DNA of 64,000 bases from Mesorhizobium sp. M8A.F.Ca.ET.218.01.1.1 (GCF_004791165.1 NZ_SRUZ01000005.1:248001-312000), one strand, 5' to 3'; shown: positions 1-8,857, counted from the stretch's first letter. The notes: a model not told the origin generated them from the letters alone. Program-made: numbers and translations.

Positions 1-1
1 C

Positions 2-871
2 AAGCTGAAACGAGCGGTCGCACCCTACCTCTATCTGTCGCCCTCGCTGCTCATCATCGGCCTTCTGATGCTGTTGCCGATGGTGACGGTGATTGCCTAT
101 TCGTTCCAGAACAGCGCCGTGCTGCGCCGCGACCCATCCTTTGCCGGACTGAAGCACTACCAGGCGATCTTCGACGACCCGGTGTTCTGGGCGTCGCTTT
201 GGCATACGCTTTACTTCACATGCATGAGCGTCATTTTCCACATGACCATCGGCATGATCTTCGCCCTCATGCTGAACAGCGACCGCATCAATCCGACGCT
301 GCGCAATATTCTGCGGGTGCTCTACATACTGCCCTGGCTGTTCACCGCGGTGATCATCGCCGTGATCTGGCGCCTGCTGCTCGAGCCGAATGGCGTGGTG
401 AACAGCATTCTCATGCAGATCGGCATCATCGGTTCCAAGGTCGAGTGGTTTTCCTCGCCGCAGACCGCGCTGCACGCCGTCACCTTCGCCAACATCTGGG
501 CGGGCTATCCGCTGTTCATGGTCAGCCTGCTCGCGGGCCTGCAAGGCATTCCCAAGGATTTCTACGAGGCCGCCGATATCGATGGGGCGAAGGCCTACCA
601 GAAGCTGATCTTCATCACCATCCCGCAGCTGATGCCGATCATCATCAGCATCTCGCTGCTCGATTTCATCTGGACCATGCAGGTCTTCCCGTTGATCTGG
701 ATAACCACGGGCGGCGGTCCGATCTACGCGACCGAGGTCCTCAGCACCTACACCTACAAGCTGGCGTTCTCGAGCTACAACCTGTCACAGGCGTCGGCGA
801 GCGCCGTGGTCATCCTGCTGATCTCGCTTGGCCTGACGCTGTTCTATATCCGTTATCAGAAGGCTCGGTAG
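2..871 (+). CDS. Sugar ABC transporter permease, MalF type (5'-truncated by window edge)
   Basis: The frame is open to the left edge, so the true start lies outside; 289 residues are visible. An in-frame ATG at 68 falls inside a membrane segment and is not the start. The protein is a chain of hydrophobic helices with the cytoplasmic EAA loop (EAADIDGAKAYQKLIFITIP), which docks the ATPase in binding-protein-dependent sugar transporters of the MalF/UgpA family. It should form the inner-membrane channel with the MalG-type permease that starts 5 bases downstream. The binding protein is presumably upstream, outside the window. The substrate cannot be read from the sequence. The catabolic genes that follow suggest a sugar or polyol. 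Confidence 0.9.
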   Translation, partial: KLKRAVAPYLYLSPSLLIIGLLMLLPMVTVIAYSFQNSAVLRRDPSFAGLKHYQAIFDDPVFWASLWHTLYFTCMSVIFHMTIGMIFALMLNSDRINPTLRNILRVLYILPWLFTAVIIAVIWRLLLEPNGVVNSILMQIGIIGSKVEWFSSPQTALHAVTFANIWAGYPLFMVSLLAGLQGIPKDFYEAADIDGAKAYQKLIFITIPQLMPIIISISLLDFIWTMQVFPLIWITTGGGPIYATEVLSTYTYKLAFSSYNLSQASASAVVILLISLGLTLFYIRYQKAR

Positions 872-876
872 TCACC

Positions 877-1719
877 ATGAGGAAACGAAACTCTGGCAAA
901 GACAAGCTGATCACCGTCGCGCTGCATGTCGCTCTTGCGGCAGGGCTGTTCTTCGCGGCCTTCCCGATCTACTGGATGCTGAGCAGCTCGTTCAAGTCGA
1001 ACACCGAAATCTTTGCCCTGCCGCCAACCATCCTGCCGAAGGCTTTCACGCTGGAAGCGTATGCCGCCATCCTTGGCGACCCGGTAAAGCTGCGCTTCTT
1101 CTTCAACAGCTACTTCGTGGCGGGAGCGGTGACCGTGCTGACGGTGCTGATCGCCTTGCTGGCGGCCTATGGGTTCAGCCGCTTCAACTTCCGCGGCAAG
1201 GGCAGCCTGAATACAATCATCATCAGCACGCAGACGATCCCGCCGATCACACTTTTGATCCCTTTCTTCGGGCTTGTCGTCTCGTACGGCATCTTCGACA
1301 CCTATGTCGCGCTGATCCTGACTTACCTGGTGTTTACGCTGCCCTACGCGATCCTTTTGATGACAGGATATCTGAACACCTTGCCCCGCGATCTCGATGA
1401 AGCGGTGGCTGTCGACGGCGGTAGCAGTTGGACCGCACTCTGGCGGGTGATCGTCCCGATCTCGCTGCCCGGTATCGTGGCGACCTCGGTCTACACTTTC
1501 CTGCTGTGCTGGAACGAATTTCTCTTTGCGCTCACGCTGACCAAGTCGACCTCGATGCGCACCGTCCCGATCGGCATCCAGCTGTTGATGGGGCAGCACG
1601 CCTTCGAATGGAACCAGATGATGGCGATGAGCGTGCTCGGCTCGCTACCGCTCTTGCTCATCTACCTCGTTGCCCAGAGGTACTTCCTCGCCGGCATGAC
1701 CGCGGGCTCGGTCAAGTAG
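877..1719 (+). CDS. Sugar ABC transporter permease, MalG type
   Basis: A 280-residue inner-membrane permease. The ATG at 877 follows the upstream permease stop by 5 bases, and the protein opens with a short basic stretch (MRKRNSGKDK) and then a membrane helix, as usual for MalG/UgpE proteins. The EAA loop is DEAVAVDGGSSWTALWRVIVP near residue 190, and the C terminus ends in the common form GMTAGSVK. It pairs with the MalF-type permease upstream. A longer in-frame extension back to 199 is only shadow coding over that permease. No intact ATPase gene follows in this operon; see the remnant at 7180-7290. Confidence 0.92.
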   Translation: MRKRNSGKDKLITVALHVALAAGLFFAAFPIYWMLSSSFKSNTEIFALPPTILPKAFTLEAYAAILGDPVKLRFFFNSYFVAGAVTVLTVLIALLAAYGFSRFNFRGKGSLNTIIISTQTIPPITLLIPFFGLVVSYGIFDTYVALILTYLVFTLPYAILLMTGYLNTLPRDLDEAVAVDGGSSWTALWRVIVPISLPGIVATSVYTFLLCWNEFLFALTLTKSTSMRTVPIGIQLLMGQHAFEWNQMMAMSVLGSLPLLLIYLVAQRYFLAGMTAGSVK

Positions 1720-1898
1720 GATGTCCATCCCCAGAAGAACTGACCCGCGTATTGCAATCGATGATTGGACCTTGTCTGCTGGCAGGCGATATCGCCGCGG
1801 CCTCGTCCGTCATCACCGCTCCGCTACTCGTGTTGTTCTTCTAGCGCCACATCATCGCGGGGCGGCATCAAGAGTAAGCGGTATCAAGGAATGAAAGG

Positions 1899-2720
1899 AT
1901 GAACGTGAAAGACCTCAAAGTCGGCTGCCAGACCTTCACCTGGGAAATGCTGGGAGACCGGTTTACCGGCGGTCCCGACGATCTGTTGAAGGCGATCGCC
2001 GATGGCGGCTATGCAGGCATCGAGATCACCGACACCATGATCGGCCGCTATGCCGGCAAGCCGGCCGAGTTCGCCGCTGCCCTGAAGTCGTCTGGGCTGA
2101 CGCTCGTCTCCTTCGCCTTCGGCTCACGCAGCGGCTTCACGCTGAAGGATCAGATCGGCACCGATCTCGAAACCGCCAAACGCTGGATCGACTTCGTCGC
2201 CGCCTTTCCTGGCGCGCTAGTGTCGATGGGCTCGGCGACCCTCGTCTCCGACGGGCCGCGCGACGGCAAATTCGCTATTGCCGCCGAGGTGTACAACAAG
2301 GCCGGCGAGCTCGGCCGCAAGGCTGGCGTCCAGGTGGCGGTGCATCCGAGTTCGCACCACAACACGCTGCTGTTCGACCGCGCCGACTACGACGCGATTT
2401 TTGCCTTGCTCGATCCCGACCTGGTCGGCTGGGTGCCGGACACCGGTCACATCCTGCGCGGCCACAAGGACATGGCCGACACGCTCACCACCTACCGCGA
2501 CCGCATCCGCTACATCCATCTGAAGGACGTCGACGCCAGCGGCACCTGGGCGATGTTGGGCGAAGGCGTCTGCGACACACCTAAAGTCATCGAAATCGCC
2601 GGTACCGCGCCCAACTTCAACGGCTGGCTGGTGCTGGAGGAAGAATCCGACACCGCCGCCGCCGATCCCGCCGGCGCGGTGAAGACCAACCGCCAGACGA
2701 TGCGCGGCTACGGGGCCTGA
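1899..2720 (+). CDS. Sugar phosphate isomerase/epimerase (xylose-isomerase-like TIM barrel)
   Basis: A 273-residue member of the AP-endonuclease-2/xylose-isomerase-like TIM-barrel family, whose enzymes isomerise or epimerise sugars and keto-sugars with a divalent metal. Likely metal-site segments are the HPSSHH stretch near residue 150, the PDTGHILRG stretch, the HLKDVD stretch and the late acidic VLEEESD. The start has a weak AAGG-type ribosome site. It follows the permeases after a 179-base gap and leads a tightly packed catabolic run. A Gfo/Idh dehydrogenase next door is typical of pathways that pass through 3-keto sugars, but that role is inference. The substrate is unknown. Confidence 0.85.
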   Translation: MNVKDLKVGCQTFTWEMLGDRFTGGPDDLLKAIADGGYAGIEITDTMIGRYAGKPAEFAAALKSSGLTLVSFAFGSRSGFTLKDQIGTDLETAKRWIDFVAAFPGALVSMGSATLVSDGPRDGKFAIAAEVYNKAGELGRKAGVQVAVHPSSHHNTLLFDRADYDAIFALLDPDLVGWVPDTGHILRGHKDMADTLTTYRDRIRYIHLKDVDASGTWAMLGEGVCDTPKVIEIAGTAPNFNGWLVLEEESDTAAADPAGAVKTNRQTMRGYGA

Positions 2721-2724
2721 GACG

Positions 2725-3801
2725 ATGATCAAGAAACAGGACAGACGCCTCAGGGTCGGGGTGCTCGGCTGCGGCCCGATCGCGCAGTTCGCGCATCTGG
2801 AATCCTGCGTCAAGGCCGGCAATGCCGACCTCTACGCTATCTGCGACGCGGCGCCCGATCTGCTCGCCCGCATGGGCGCCACCTACGAACCGCGGAAGAT
2901 GTATGCCGACTATGACGCGATGCTCGCCGATCCGGAGCTGGAAGCGGTGATCGTCGCCACGTCGGATGCCTATCACGTGCCGATGTCGATCAAGGCGCTC
3001 GATGCCGGCAAGCATGTTCTCTGCGAAAAGCCGATCGGCACCTCGGTGGAGGAAGGCGAGGCGCTGGCGGCGGCGGTCAGGCGCTCCGGCAAGGTGCTGC
3101 AGGTCGGCCACATGAAGCGCTTCGACCCGGCGCTGGAGGCCGCGCGCGACTTCGTCCGCGACGAGATGGGCGAGGTGCTGGCGCTGAAGGCCTGGTATTG
3201 CGATTCCACCCACCGCTACACCAACACCGATGCCGTGCAGCCGCTGCCCGTCACCAGCAAGCTGGCGAAAAAGCCGGCGGGAAATCCCAAGGCCGATCTC
3301 AGGCAATATTTCATGCTGGCGCACGGATCGCATCTGGTCGACACGGCCCGCTTCCTCTGTGGCGACATCGTCGCCGTGCGCGCCCGCCTCAACGAGCGCT
3401 TCGGCGCCTATTGCTGGTTTGTCGAGACTGAATTCGCCAGCGGCGCGCTCGGCCATCTCGATCTGACCGTCGCCGTGCGCATGGATTGGCACGAGGGCTT
3501 CCAGCTCTATGGCGAGAATGGCTCGGTCATCGCCAAGACCTTCAACCCCTGGTACTTCCGCGCCAGCGAGGTGGACATCTTCCATGAGAAGGACGCGACC
3601 TCGCGCAAACCGCTCGGCGCCGACGGCCATTTCTTCCGCCGCCAGCTCGAAGGCCTTGCCGACACCGTGCTCACTGGCGCGCCGATGCGCGGCGCCAATG
3701 TCGAGGACGGCATCGCCTCGATCCGCGCCATGGTGGCCATTGCCCGCTCTGTCGAGACCGGCGAACGGGTTGAGCTCGCCTCGGTTTCGGGTGCCGTCTG
3801 A
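2725..3801 (+). CDS. Gfo/Idh/MocA family NAD(P)-dependent oxidoreductase
   Basis: A 358-residue protein. The N-terminal Rossmann fold carries GVLGCGPIAQFAH near residues 12-24, and the family-typical CEKPIG motif sits near residue 98, where the lysine acts in catalysis in characterised relatives. The C-terminal half is the alpha/beta dimerisation and substrate domain. Members oxidise or reduce hydroxyls of sugars, inositols and their derivatives. Its stop and the next gene's ATG share one base (TGATG at 3799-3803), so the two are probably translationally coupled. The TIM-barrel isomerases on both sides suggest that it makes a keto-sugar intermediate for them. Confidence 0.9.
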   Translation: MIKKQDRRLRVGVLGCGPIAQFAHLESCVKAGNADLYAICDAAPDLLARMGATYEPRKMYADYDAMLADPELEAVIVATSDAYHVPMSIKALDAGKHVLCEKPIGTSVEEGEALAAAVRRSGKVLQVGHMKRFDPALEAARDFVRDEMGEVLALKAWYCDSTHRYTNTDAVQPLPVTSKLAKKPAGNPKADLRQYFMLAHGSHLVDTARFLCGDIVAVRARLNERFGAYCWFVETEFASGALGHLDLTVAVRMDWHEGFQLYGENGSVIAKTFNPWYFRASEVDIFHEKDATSRKPLGADGHFFRRQLEGLADTVLTGAPMRGANVEDGIASIRAMVAIARSVETGERVELASVSGAV

Positions 3802-4619
3802 TGCGCCTCGGCATCTTCGCCAAGACTTTTCCCGGCATTGACCCGGCCGCCGTGCTGGCCGCGGTGAAGAAGGCCGGATACGAGACGACGCAGTTCAACC
3901 TCGCCTGCGCCGGCCTGCCGTCGATGCCGGATACCGTGCCGGCGGATGCCGTCGCCGCCATCCGCGCGGCCGCGCGATCGTCTGCCGTTTCGTTGGCGGC
4001 GCTCTCGGGCACCTACAACATGGCGCATCCCGACAAGGCGGTACGCGATGATGGACTCAAGCGCCTGGCCGTGGTCATCGCCGCCGCCGCCGCCCTCGGC
4101 ATTCCGCTGGTCACGCTCTGCACCGGCTCGCGCAATACCGCCGACCAGTGGGCCTATCATCCCGACAACGCCGCGCCGGCGGCTTGGACCGACATGGCCG
4201 CCGAGATGGAGAAGGCGTTGGCGTTGGCCGAACGCGCCGGCGTCGATCTCGGCATCGAGCCCGAACAGGCCAACATCGTCACGTCGGCAAGCGATGCAAG
4301 GCGCCTGATCGCCGAGATGGGCTCGAAGCATCTGAAGATCGTGCTCGATCCGGCGAACCTGTTCGAGCACGCGACACCCGACGGGGCCCGCGCCATCGTC
4401 GCCGCCGCGATCGACCAGGCCGCCGGCCACATCGCCATGGCGCATGCCAAGGACCGGCACGGTGACGGCCGCTTTGCCACCGCGGGGCAAGGCGTTGTCG
4501 ACTTCCCGGATTTCGTCGCGCGGCTGAAGGGCGTGGGTTTCGATGGCGCGCTCGTCACGCACGGCTTGTCCGCCGACGAGGCTGCCGGCGTCGCCGCCTT
4601 CCTGCGAGGGTTGCTCTGA
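3801..4619 (+). CDS. Second sugar phosphate isomerase/epimerase (TIM barrel)
   Basis: A 272-residue TIM-barrel protein of the same broad family as 1899-2720 but clearly diverged, so not a recent duplicate. Recognisable segments are the metal-site neighbourhood LGIEPEQANI, LDPANLFEH and MAHAKDRHGDG. It shares a one-base stop/start overlap with the dehydrogenase before it and with the hydrolase after it. Two such isomerases beside one Gfo/Idh enzyme suggest two consecutive rearrangements of an oxidised sugar. The actual substrate is not readable. Confidence 0.85.
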   Translation: MRLGIFAKTFPGIDPAAVLAAVKKAGYETTQFNLACAGLPSMPDTVPADAVAAIRAAARSSAVSLAALSGTYNMAHPDKAVRDDGLKRLAVVIAAAAALGIPLVTLCTGSRNTADQWAYHPDNAAPAAWTDMAAEMEKALALAERAGVDLGIEPEQANIVTSASDARRLIAEMGSKHLKIVLDPANLFEHATPDGARAIVAAAIDQAAGHIAMAHAKDRHGDGRFATAGQGVVDFPDFVARLKGVGFDGALVTHGLSADEAAGVAAFLRGLL

Positions 4620-5449
4620 TGGGCGCGGCGCCGACGATCATGCTGCGCGACGATGCAGCGCTCCGCGTCTTCGATACGGGGCAGGGCCTTCCCATCGTCT
4701 CCCAGCACGGGCTCGGCGGCGATGCCGCCCAGGTGGCTTTGAACTTTCCCGACAGCCCGTCGCGCCGCCGGCTGACCGTCGAATGCCGCGCGCAAGGCGG
4801 CGCCAGTGCCGGCAGCAAGCGTCCGTTCTCGATCGCGATGTTCGCCGATGATGTAATGAACGCGGCCGACGCAGCCGGAATGGAGCGTTTCGTCGCCGGC
4901 GGCATCTCGATGGGAGCGGCGATTGCGTTGCACCTGGCGGCCCGGCATCCCGATCGCGTCTCAGGCCTCGTACTGGTGCGCCCCGCCTGGGCCTTCGACG
5001 CGGCCCCGCAAAACATGCGCCCTTACGTCGAAGTGGCGCAACTCATCAACCGGCTTCCGGTGGACGAGGCACGCGCGGCCTTCACTTCCTCCGCGACTGC
5101 TGCCCGCTTTCGAGACGAGGCGCCGGACAATCTCGCCTCGCTGCTCAGCTTCTTCGCGCGCGAAAACGCAACCGTTTTTGCCGAGGTGATGCAGGCGATC
5201 GCCAATGATGGACCCGGCGTGACGCGGGCCGAAGCTGCCGGCCTTGCGATGCCCACGCTCGTTATCGGCAGCGGCATCGATCTCGTCCATCCCCTGGCGA
5301 CCGCCCGCGAACTCGCCCAAACCATCCCGAACGCAGCCTTCGCCGAGGTGAGCCCGAAGGCCACCGACAAGGACCGCCACTTCGCCGAAATCCGTGCCGC
5401 CATCGGCGGCTTCCTCGATAGAAATTTCAACAACCAGGACCAGTCATGA
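4619..5449 (+). CDS. Alpha/beta-fold hydrolase
   Basis: A 276-residue alpha/beta hydrolase. The oxyanion region is QHGLGGD near residues 29-35. The nucleophile elbow is GGISMG, with Ser97 as the nucleophile, and the likely catalytic His is in KDRHFAEI near the C terminus. The overall form resembles lactone and ester hydrolases such as 3-oxoadipate enol-lactonase. In a sugar-oxidation operon it could open a lactone made by the Gfo/Idh dehydrogenase, which is inference. Start and stop overlap the neighbouring genes by one and four bases. Confidence 0.85.
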   Translation: MGAAPTIMLRDDAALRVFDTGQGLPIVSQHGLGGDAAQVALNFPDSPSRRRLTVECRAQGGASAGSKRPFSIAMFADDVMNAADAAGMERFVAGGISMGAAIALHLAARHPDRVSGLVLVRPAWAFDAAPQNMRPYVEVAQLINRLPVDEARAAFTSSATAARFRDEAPDNLASLLSFFARENATVFAEVMQAIANDGPGVTRAEAAGLAMPTLVIGSGIDLVHPLATARELAQTIPNAAFAEVSPKATDKDRHFAEIRAAIGGFLDRNFNNQDQS

Positions 5450-6168
5450 TCTCGAAACCTTTGTCAGGCCCGGCCGCCATCGCCGCATTGCCGCGCGACC
5501 GTCTGGTCGCCGAATTCTCGTCATGGTCGGCCAATCTGGCCAATTTCGAGAGCGACTTGAAGCGCATCGAGCCCTATGTCGATCTGCACCACATCGACGT
5601 CGCGGACGGCCATTTCGCTCCGTCCTTCCTGTTTTTCCCCGATCTCGTCGCCCGCATTGCCACGCTGACGGCCAAGCCCATCCATGTCCATCTGATGGTC
5701 GATGGGGCAATCGTCGAAGAACAGACGCGTCAGTTCATCGAGGCCGGCGCCGACATGATCAGCGTCCATGCCGAGAACGGCGAGGCGGGCCTGCGCGCGG
5801 TGCGGCTGGCGCGCGAACTCGGCGCCGAGGCCGGCGTCGTGCTGAGGCTGGAGACCCCGGTCGAGGCGGTGACGCCTTTCGTATCCGAGGTCGCTTTCGT
5901 AACGCTTCTCGGCACCGCGATCGGCGTCAAGGGCCAGGGCCTGTCGGAGAAAGCCTGTGACAGGCTGGGTGAGGCCCGCGCCATCCTGCGAAAGGCCGGC
6001 CGCGAGGCGGCGGTGGTGCTCGCCGCCGACGGCGGCATCCGCCACGAAACCGTGCCGTTGCTGCGCGCCGCCGGCGCCGAGACGGTGGTTCTGGGTTCGC
6101 TCGCTTTCGGCGACAAGGATCTCGCCGGCCGCATCGGCTGGCTGCATGGTTTGAAGGTCGCGGCATGA
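5446..6168 (+). CDS. Ribulose-phosphate 3-epimerase family protein
   Basis: A 240-residue RPE-family TIM barrel. Recognisable parts are the opening SANLANFE, the DLHHIDVADGHFAPSF segment with metal-site His and Asp, HVHLMVDG, SVHAENGEAG, and the late LAADGGIRHET loop carrying the second metal-binding Asp. It overlaps the hydrolase by four bases and the ROK kinase by four. RPE beside a ROK kinase recalls the allose pathway of enteric bacteria (AlsE epimerase, AlsK kinase). An allulose-6-phosphate-like epimerase is therefore as likely as a true housekeeping Rpe. Confidence 0.85.
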   Translation: MISKPLSGPAAIAALPRDRLVAEFSSWSANLANFESDLKRIEPYVDLHHIDVADGHFAPSFLFFPDLVARIATLTAKPIHVHLMVDGAIVEEQTRQFIEAGADMISVHAENGEAGLRAVRLARELGAEAGVVLRLETPVEAVTPFVSEVAFVTLLGTAIGVKGQGLSEKACDRLGEARAILRKAGREAAVVLAADGGIRHETVPLLRAAGAETVVLGSLAFGDKDLAGRIGWLHGLKVAA

Positions 6169-7187
6169 ACATCGAAGCCGCCCTCGCGATCGATCTTGGC
6201 GGCACGGAGCTTCGTGCCGCTTTGGTCGACCGTGACGGCAAGATCCTGGCCTTCGCGGCGGTGCCGACGCAGGCGCAGGCCGGCCCCGACGTGGTGATCG
6301 GCCAGATCGAGGCGCTGGCCGCGACCATCCATGCCGAGGCGCCGGCACTGTCGATCCTAGGCGTCGGCGTCGGCGCGCCGGGTCCGCTCGATCCGCTCGC
6401 CGGCATCGCGGTCGGACCGCCGACGCTGGCCGGCTGGCAGGACGTGCCGCTGGCCGACATACTCGAGCGCCGGCTCGGCCTGCCGGTACGGCTGGAGAAC
6501 GACGCCAATGCGGCAGCGCTCGGCGAATGGCGTTTCGGCGCCGGCCACGGCGCTCGCTCGCTGGTCTTCGTCACCGTCTCGACCGGGATCGGCGGCGGTG
6601 TCGTTGCCGACGGCCGCATCCTGCACGGCCGCCGCGGCCTTGCCGCCGAGATCGGCCACATGACCATTACCAACGAAGGCGAGCGCTGCGTGTGCGGCGT
6701 CGTCGGCTGCTTCGAGGCCATTGCCTCGGGTACAGCGCTCGGCCGCCGCGCCAACGCGGCGACGTCGCCCCTGGACGGCTCGACGCTGCGCCGCCTCTCG
6801 GCAAACGCCGAGGTGACCGGCCGCCACGTGGTCGAGGCGGCACGGCTGCAGGACGACCTCGCTGTGGCGCTGCTCGAGGAGGAAGCTCGCTGGCTGGGCG
6901 TCGGCTTCACCAACCTGTTGCATCTCTATTCGCCCGATGTGCTGGTCGTCGGCGGTGGCATCGCCAATGGCCTCGACCTGATGGCACCCGTCATCGGGGC
7001 GACCATCCGCCAGCGCGCCATGCGCGCCTATCGCGACGTGCCGGTGGTCCAGGCCCAGCTCGGCCGCCACGCCGGACTGGTCGGCGCGGCCAGCCTCGTC
7101 CTGTTCGACGATGGCGGCACATTGGCGGCTCCCATGCCTGCCGGCCCAAGCACATATCCGGAGAGGAGGAGGGACTTCAATGGCTGA
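6165..7187 (+). CDS. ROK family sugar kinase
   Basis: A 340-residue ROK (repressor/ORF/kinase) protein with no N-terminal helix-turn-helix, hence a kinase and not a repressor. It shows the phosphate-binding AIDLGGTELRAAL at residues 8-20, the catalytic LENDANAAALGE, the glycine-rich TGIGGGVV, and the zinc site CVCGVVGCFE with three cysteines. It is expected to phosphorylate the sugar delivered by the operon, with the RPE-like enzyme acting on the phosphate. The last codons overlap a 36-codon ATPase remnant by eight bases. Confidence 0.9.
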   Translation: MNIEAALAIDLGGTELRAALVDRDGKILAFAAVPTQAQAGPDVVIGQIEALAATIHAEAPALSILGVGVGAPGPLDPLAGIAVGPPTLAGWQDVPLADILERRLGLPVRLENDANAAALGEWRFGAGHGARSLVFVTVSTGIGGGVVADGRILHGRRGLAAEIGHMTITNEGERCVCGVVGCFEAIASGTALGRRANAATSPLDGSTLRRLSANAEVTGRHVVEAARLQDDLAVALLEEEARWLGVGFTNLLHLYSPDVLVVGGGIANGLDLMAPVIGATIRQRAMRAYRDVPVVQAQLGRHAGLVGAASLVLFDDGGTLAAPMPAGPSTYPERRRDFNG

Positions 7188-7290
7188 GCTCAAGCTGCGC
7201 GGCCCTGTCTCGCGGCAAGCCGATCCGTCGCGCTGCGATCTTTTCGCTGCCGATGGCAAGGCCCTGCCACTCCCGCGCAAAGCCGTCTGA
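7180..7290 (+). pseudogene. Remnant of a UgpC/MalK-type ABC transporter ATPase gene (internal deletion)
   Basis: A 36-codon frame follows a very strong ribosome site (GAGAGGAGGGA at 7161-7173). It reads MAELKLRG and later CDLFAADGKALP. MAELKLRG is a typical opening of sugar ABC ATPases of the UgpC/MalK group, and the DLFAADGKALP part resembles their C-terminal ending. Nothing of the Walker A, signature or Walker B core is present. The simplest reading is an in-frame internal deletion that fused the first eight or so codons to the last 25 or so. It sits where the operon's ATPase gene would be expected. The short length leaves room for a chance match. Confidence 0.55.
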
Positions 7291-7308
7291 CAGCGATGAC
7301 ACATGAAA

Positions 7309-7337
7309 ATGGCCGCAAGCGGCGTGCTTGCGGCCAT
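7309..7337 (-). terminator. Hairpin between converging operons, likely dctA terminator
   Basis: A perfect 12-base-pair stem (ATGGCCGCAAGC and its complement) with a five-base loop. On the minus strand the stem runs into a short T-run (ATTTTCA), so it fits best as the terminator of dctA. It may also stop the rightward sugar operon. Confidence 0.7.
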
Positions 7338-7360
7338 GGTCCTTGGCATGAAGCCGTGGA

Positions 7361-8689
7361 TCACTCGGCGGGAACGATGTCCGCCGGCAGGCTGTCGTCG
7401 GCCGTGCCAGCCAGTGCCCGGGCCAGCTTGGCTTCGTCGAGCTCGCCTTCCCAGCGCGCCACGACCAGCGTGGCCACCGCATTGCCGACGAAGTTGGTCA
7501 GCGCCCGGCATTCCGACATGAAGCGGTCGACGCCGAGGATCAGCGCCATGCCGGCGACCGGCACGGAGGGAACCACCGAAAGCGTGGCGGCAAGGGTAAT
7601 GAAGCCGGCCCCGGTGATGCCGGCGGCACCCTTCGAGGATAGCATCGCCACCAGCAGCAGCAGGATCTGATCCGATATCGACAGATGGATGTTCGTCGCC
7701 TGGGCGATGAACAGCGCCGCCAGCGTCATGTAGATGTTGGTGCCGTCGAGATTGAAGGAATAGCCGGTCGGGATGACCAGCCCGACCACCGAGCGCTTGG
7801 CGCCGGCCTTTTCCATCTTCTCCATCAGCGAGGGCAGGGCGGCTTCCGAGGACGATGTTCCGAGCACCAGCAGCAGCTCTTCCTTGATGTAGCGGATGAG
7901 CGACAGGATCGAGAAGCCGTTGTAGCGGCAGACCGCACCCAGCACGACGAAGACGAACAGGAACGAGGTCGCGTAGAAAGTGCCGACCAGCATGGCGAGG
8001 TTGATGACCGAGCCGATGCCGTATTTGCCGATGGTGAAGGCCATGGCGCCGAACGCGCCGATCGGGGCTGCCTTCATCAGCACGCTGACCAGCTTGAACA
8101 TCGGCGCCATCAGTGCCTGCAGGAAGTTGAGCACCGGCGCACCCCGGTCGCCGACCAGCGCCAGCGCGATGCCGAACAGCACCGAGAAGAACAGCACCTG
8201 CAGGATGTCGCCATCGGCGAAGGCGCCGACGATCGTGCCGGGGATGATGTTCATCAGGAAGCCGGTGACAGACTGGTCATGTGCCTTGGCGGCGTAGGTG
8301 TTGACGGTCGACGCGTCGAGCGTCGCCGGGTCGATGTTGAAGCCGGCGCCCGGCTGCACGACATTGGCCACGACAAGGCCGATGATCAGCGCCAGCGTCG
8401 AGAAGGTGAGGAAGTAAAGCATCGCCTTGCCGGCGACGCGGCCGACCTTCTGCAGGTCGCTCATGCCGGCGATGCCGGTTGCGACCGTCAGGAAGATGAC
8501 CGGCGCGATGATCATCTTGACCAGCTTGATGAAGGCGTCGCCGAGCGGCTTCATGCTCTCCCCGATCGACGGATAGTAGTGGCCAAGCAGGATGCCGACG
8601 GTGATCGCCACCAGCACCTGGACGTAAAGCTGGGCATAGAGGGGCTTGCGCTGCGCGGCGGGCGCGGCGGATTGGTCTGCGATATGCAT
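7361..8689 (-). CDS. dctA: C4-dicarboxylate:cation symporter DctA
   Basis: A 442-residue inner-membrane symporter of the DAACS (SDF) family that imports succinate, fumarate and malate. The serine-rich reentrant loop SSSEAALPSLMEKM and the substrate-site region IPTGYSFNLDGTNIYMT are both present. The start at 8689 (MHIADQS) is chosen because GGGAGAG precedes it; an in-frame extension to 8878 would run through the promoter. Transcription should come from the sigma-54 promoter at 8783-8799, activated by DctD at the palindromes at 8858-8910. The sensor and regulator genes are divergent next door, the standard rhizobial arrangement needed for nitrogen-fixing symbiosis. Confidence 0.95.
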   Translation of the reverse strand: MHIADQSAAPAAQRKPLYAQLYVQVLVAITVGILLGHYYPSIGESMKPLGDAFIKLVKMIIAPVIFLTVATGIAGMSDLQKVGRVAGKAMLYFLTFSTLALIIGLVVANVVQPGAGFNIDPATLDASTVNTYAAKAHDQSVTGFLMNIIPGTIVGAFADGDILQVLFFSVLFGIALALVGDRGAPVLNFLQALMAPMFKLVSVLMKAAPIGAFGAMAFTIGKYGIGSVINLAMLVGTFYATSFLFVFVVLGAVCRYNGFSILSLIRYIKEELLLVLGTSSSEAALPSLMEKMEKAGAKRSVVGLVIPTGYSFNLDGTNIYMTLAALFIAQATNIHLSISDQILLLLVAMLSSKGAAGITGAGFITLAATLSVVPSVPVAGMALILGVDRFMSECRALTNFVGNAVATLVVARWEGELDEAKLARALAGTADDSLPADIVPAE

Positions 8690-8782
8690 CGAACTCTCCC
8701 TGGCCGGAAGGGACGGACATGCGCCGTCCTGCGTGACTTCTCCCATCGCGGCGCTCCGGTTGCCCGCCGCTGGAAGAACTTT

Positions 8783-8799
8783 TGCAAGCGCCGTGCCAA
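8783..8799 (-). promoter_or_regulatory. Sigma-54 (RpoN) promoter of dctA
   Basis: Read on the minus strand this is TTGGCACGGCGCTTGCA, which fits the -24/-12 consensus TGGCACG-N4-TTGC exactly. It lies about 95 bases before the dctA start codon. Known biology: rhizobial dctA is RpoN-dependent and DctD-activated. Confidence 0.9.
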
Positions 8800-8857
8800 A
8801 TCGGAGGAAGGCCGGAATCCCCGGGTTTCGGCCGTTCCTGCCCCCGCTTTCGACGGA

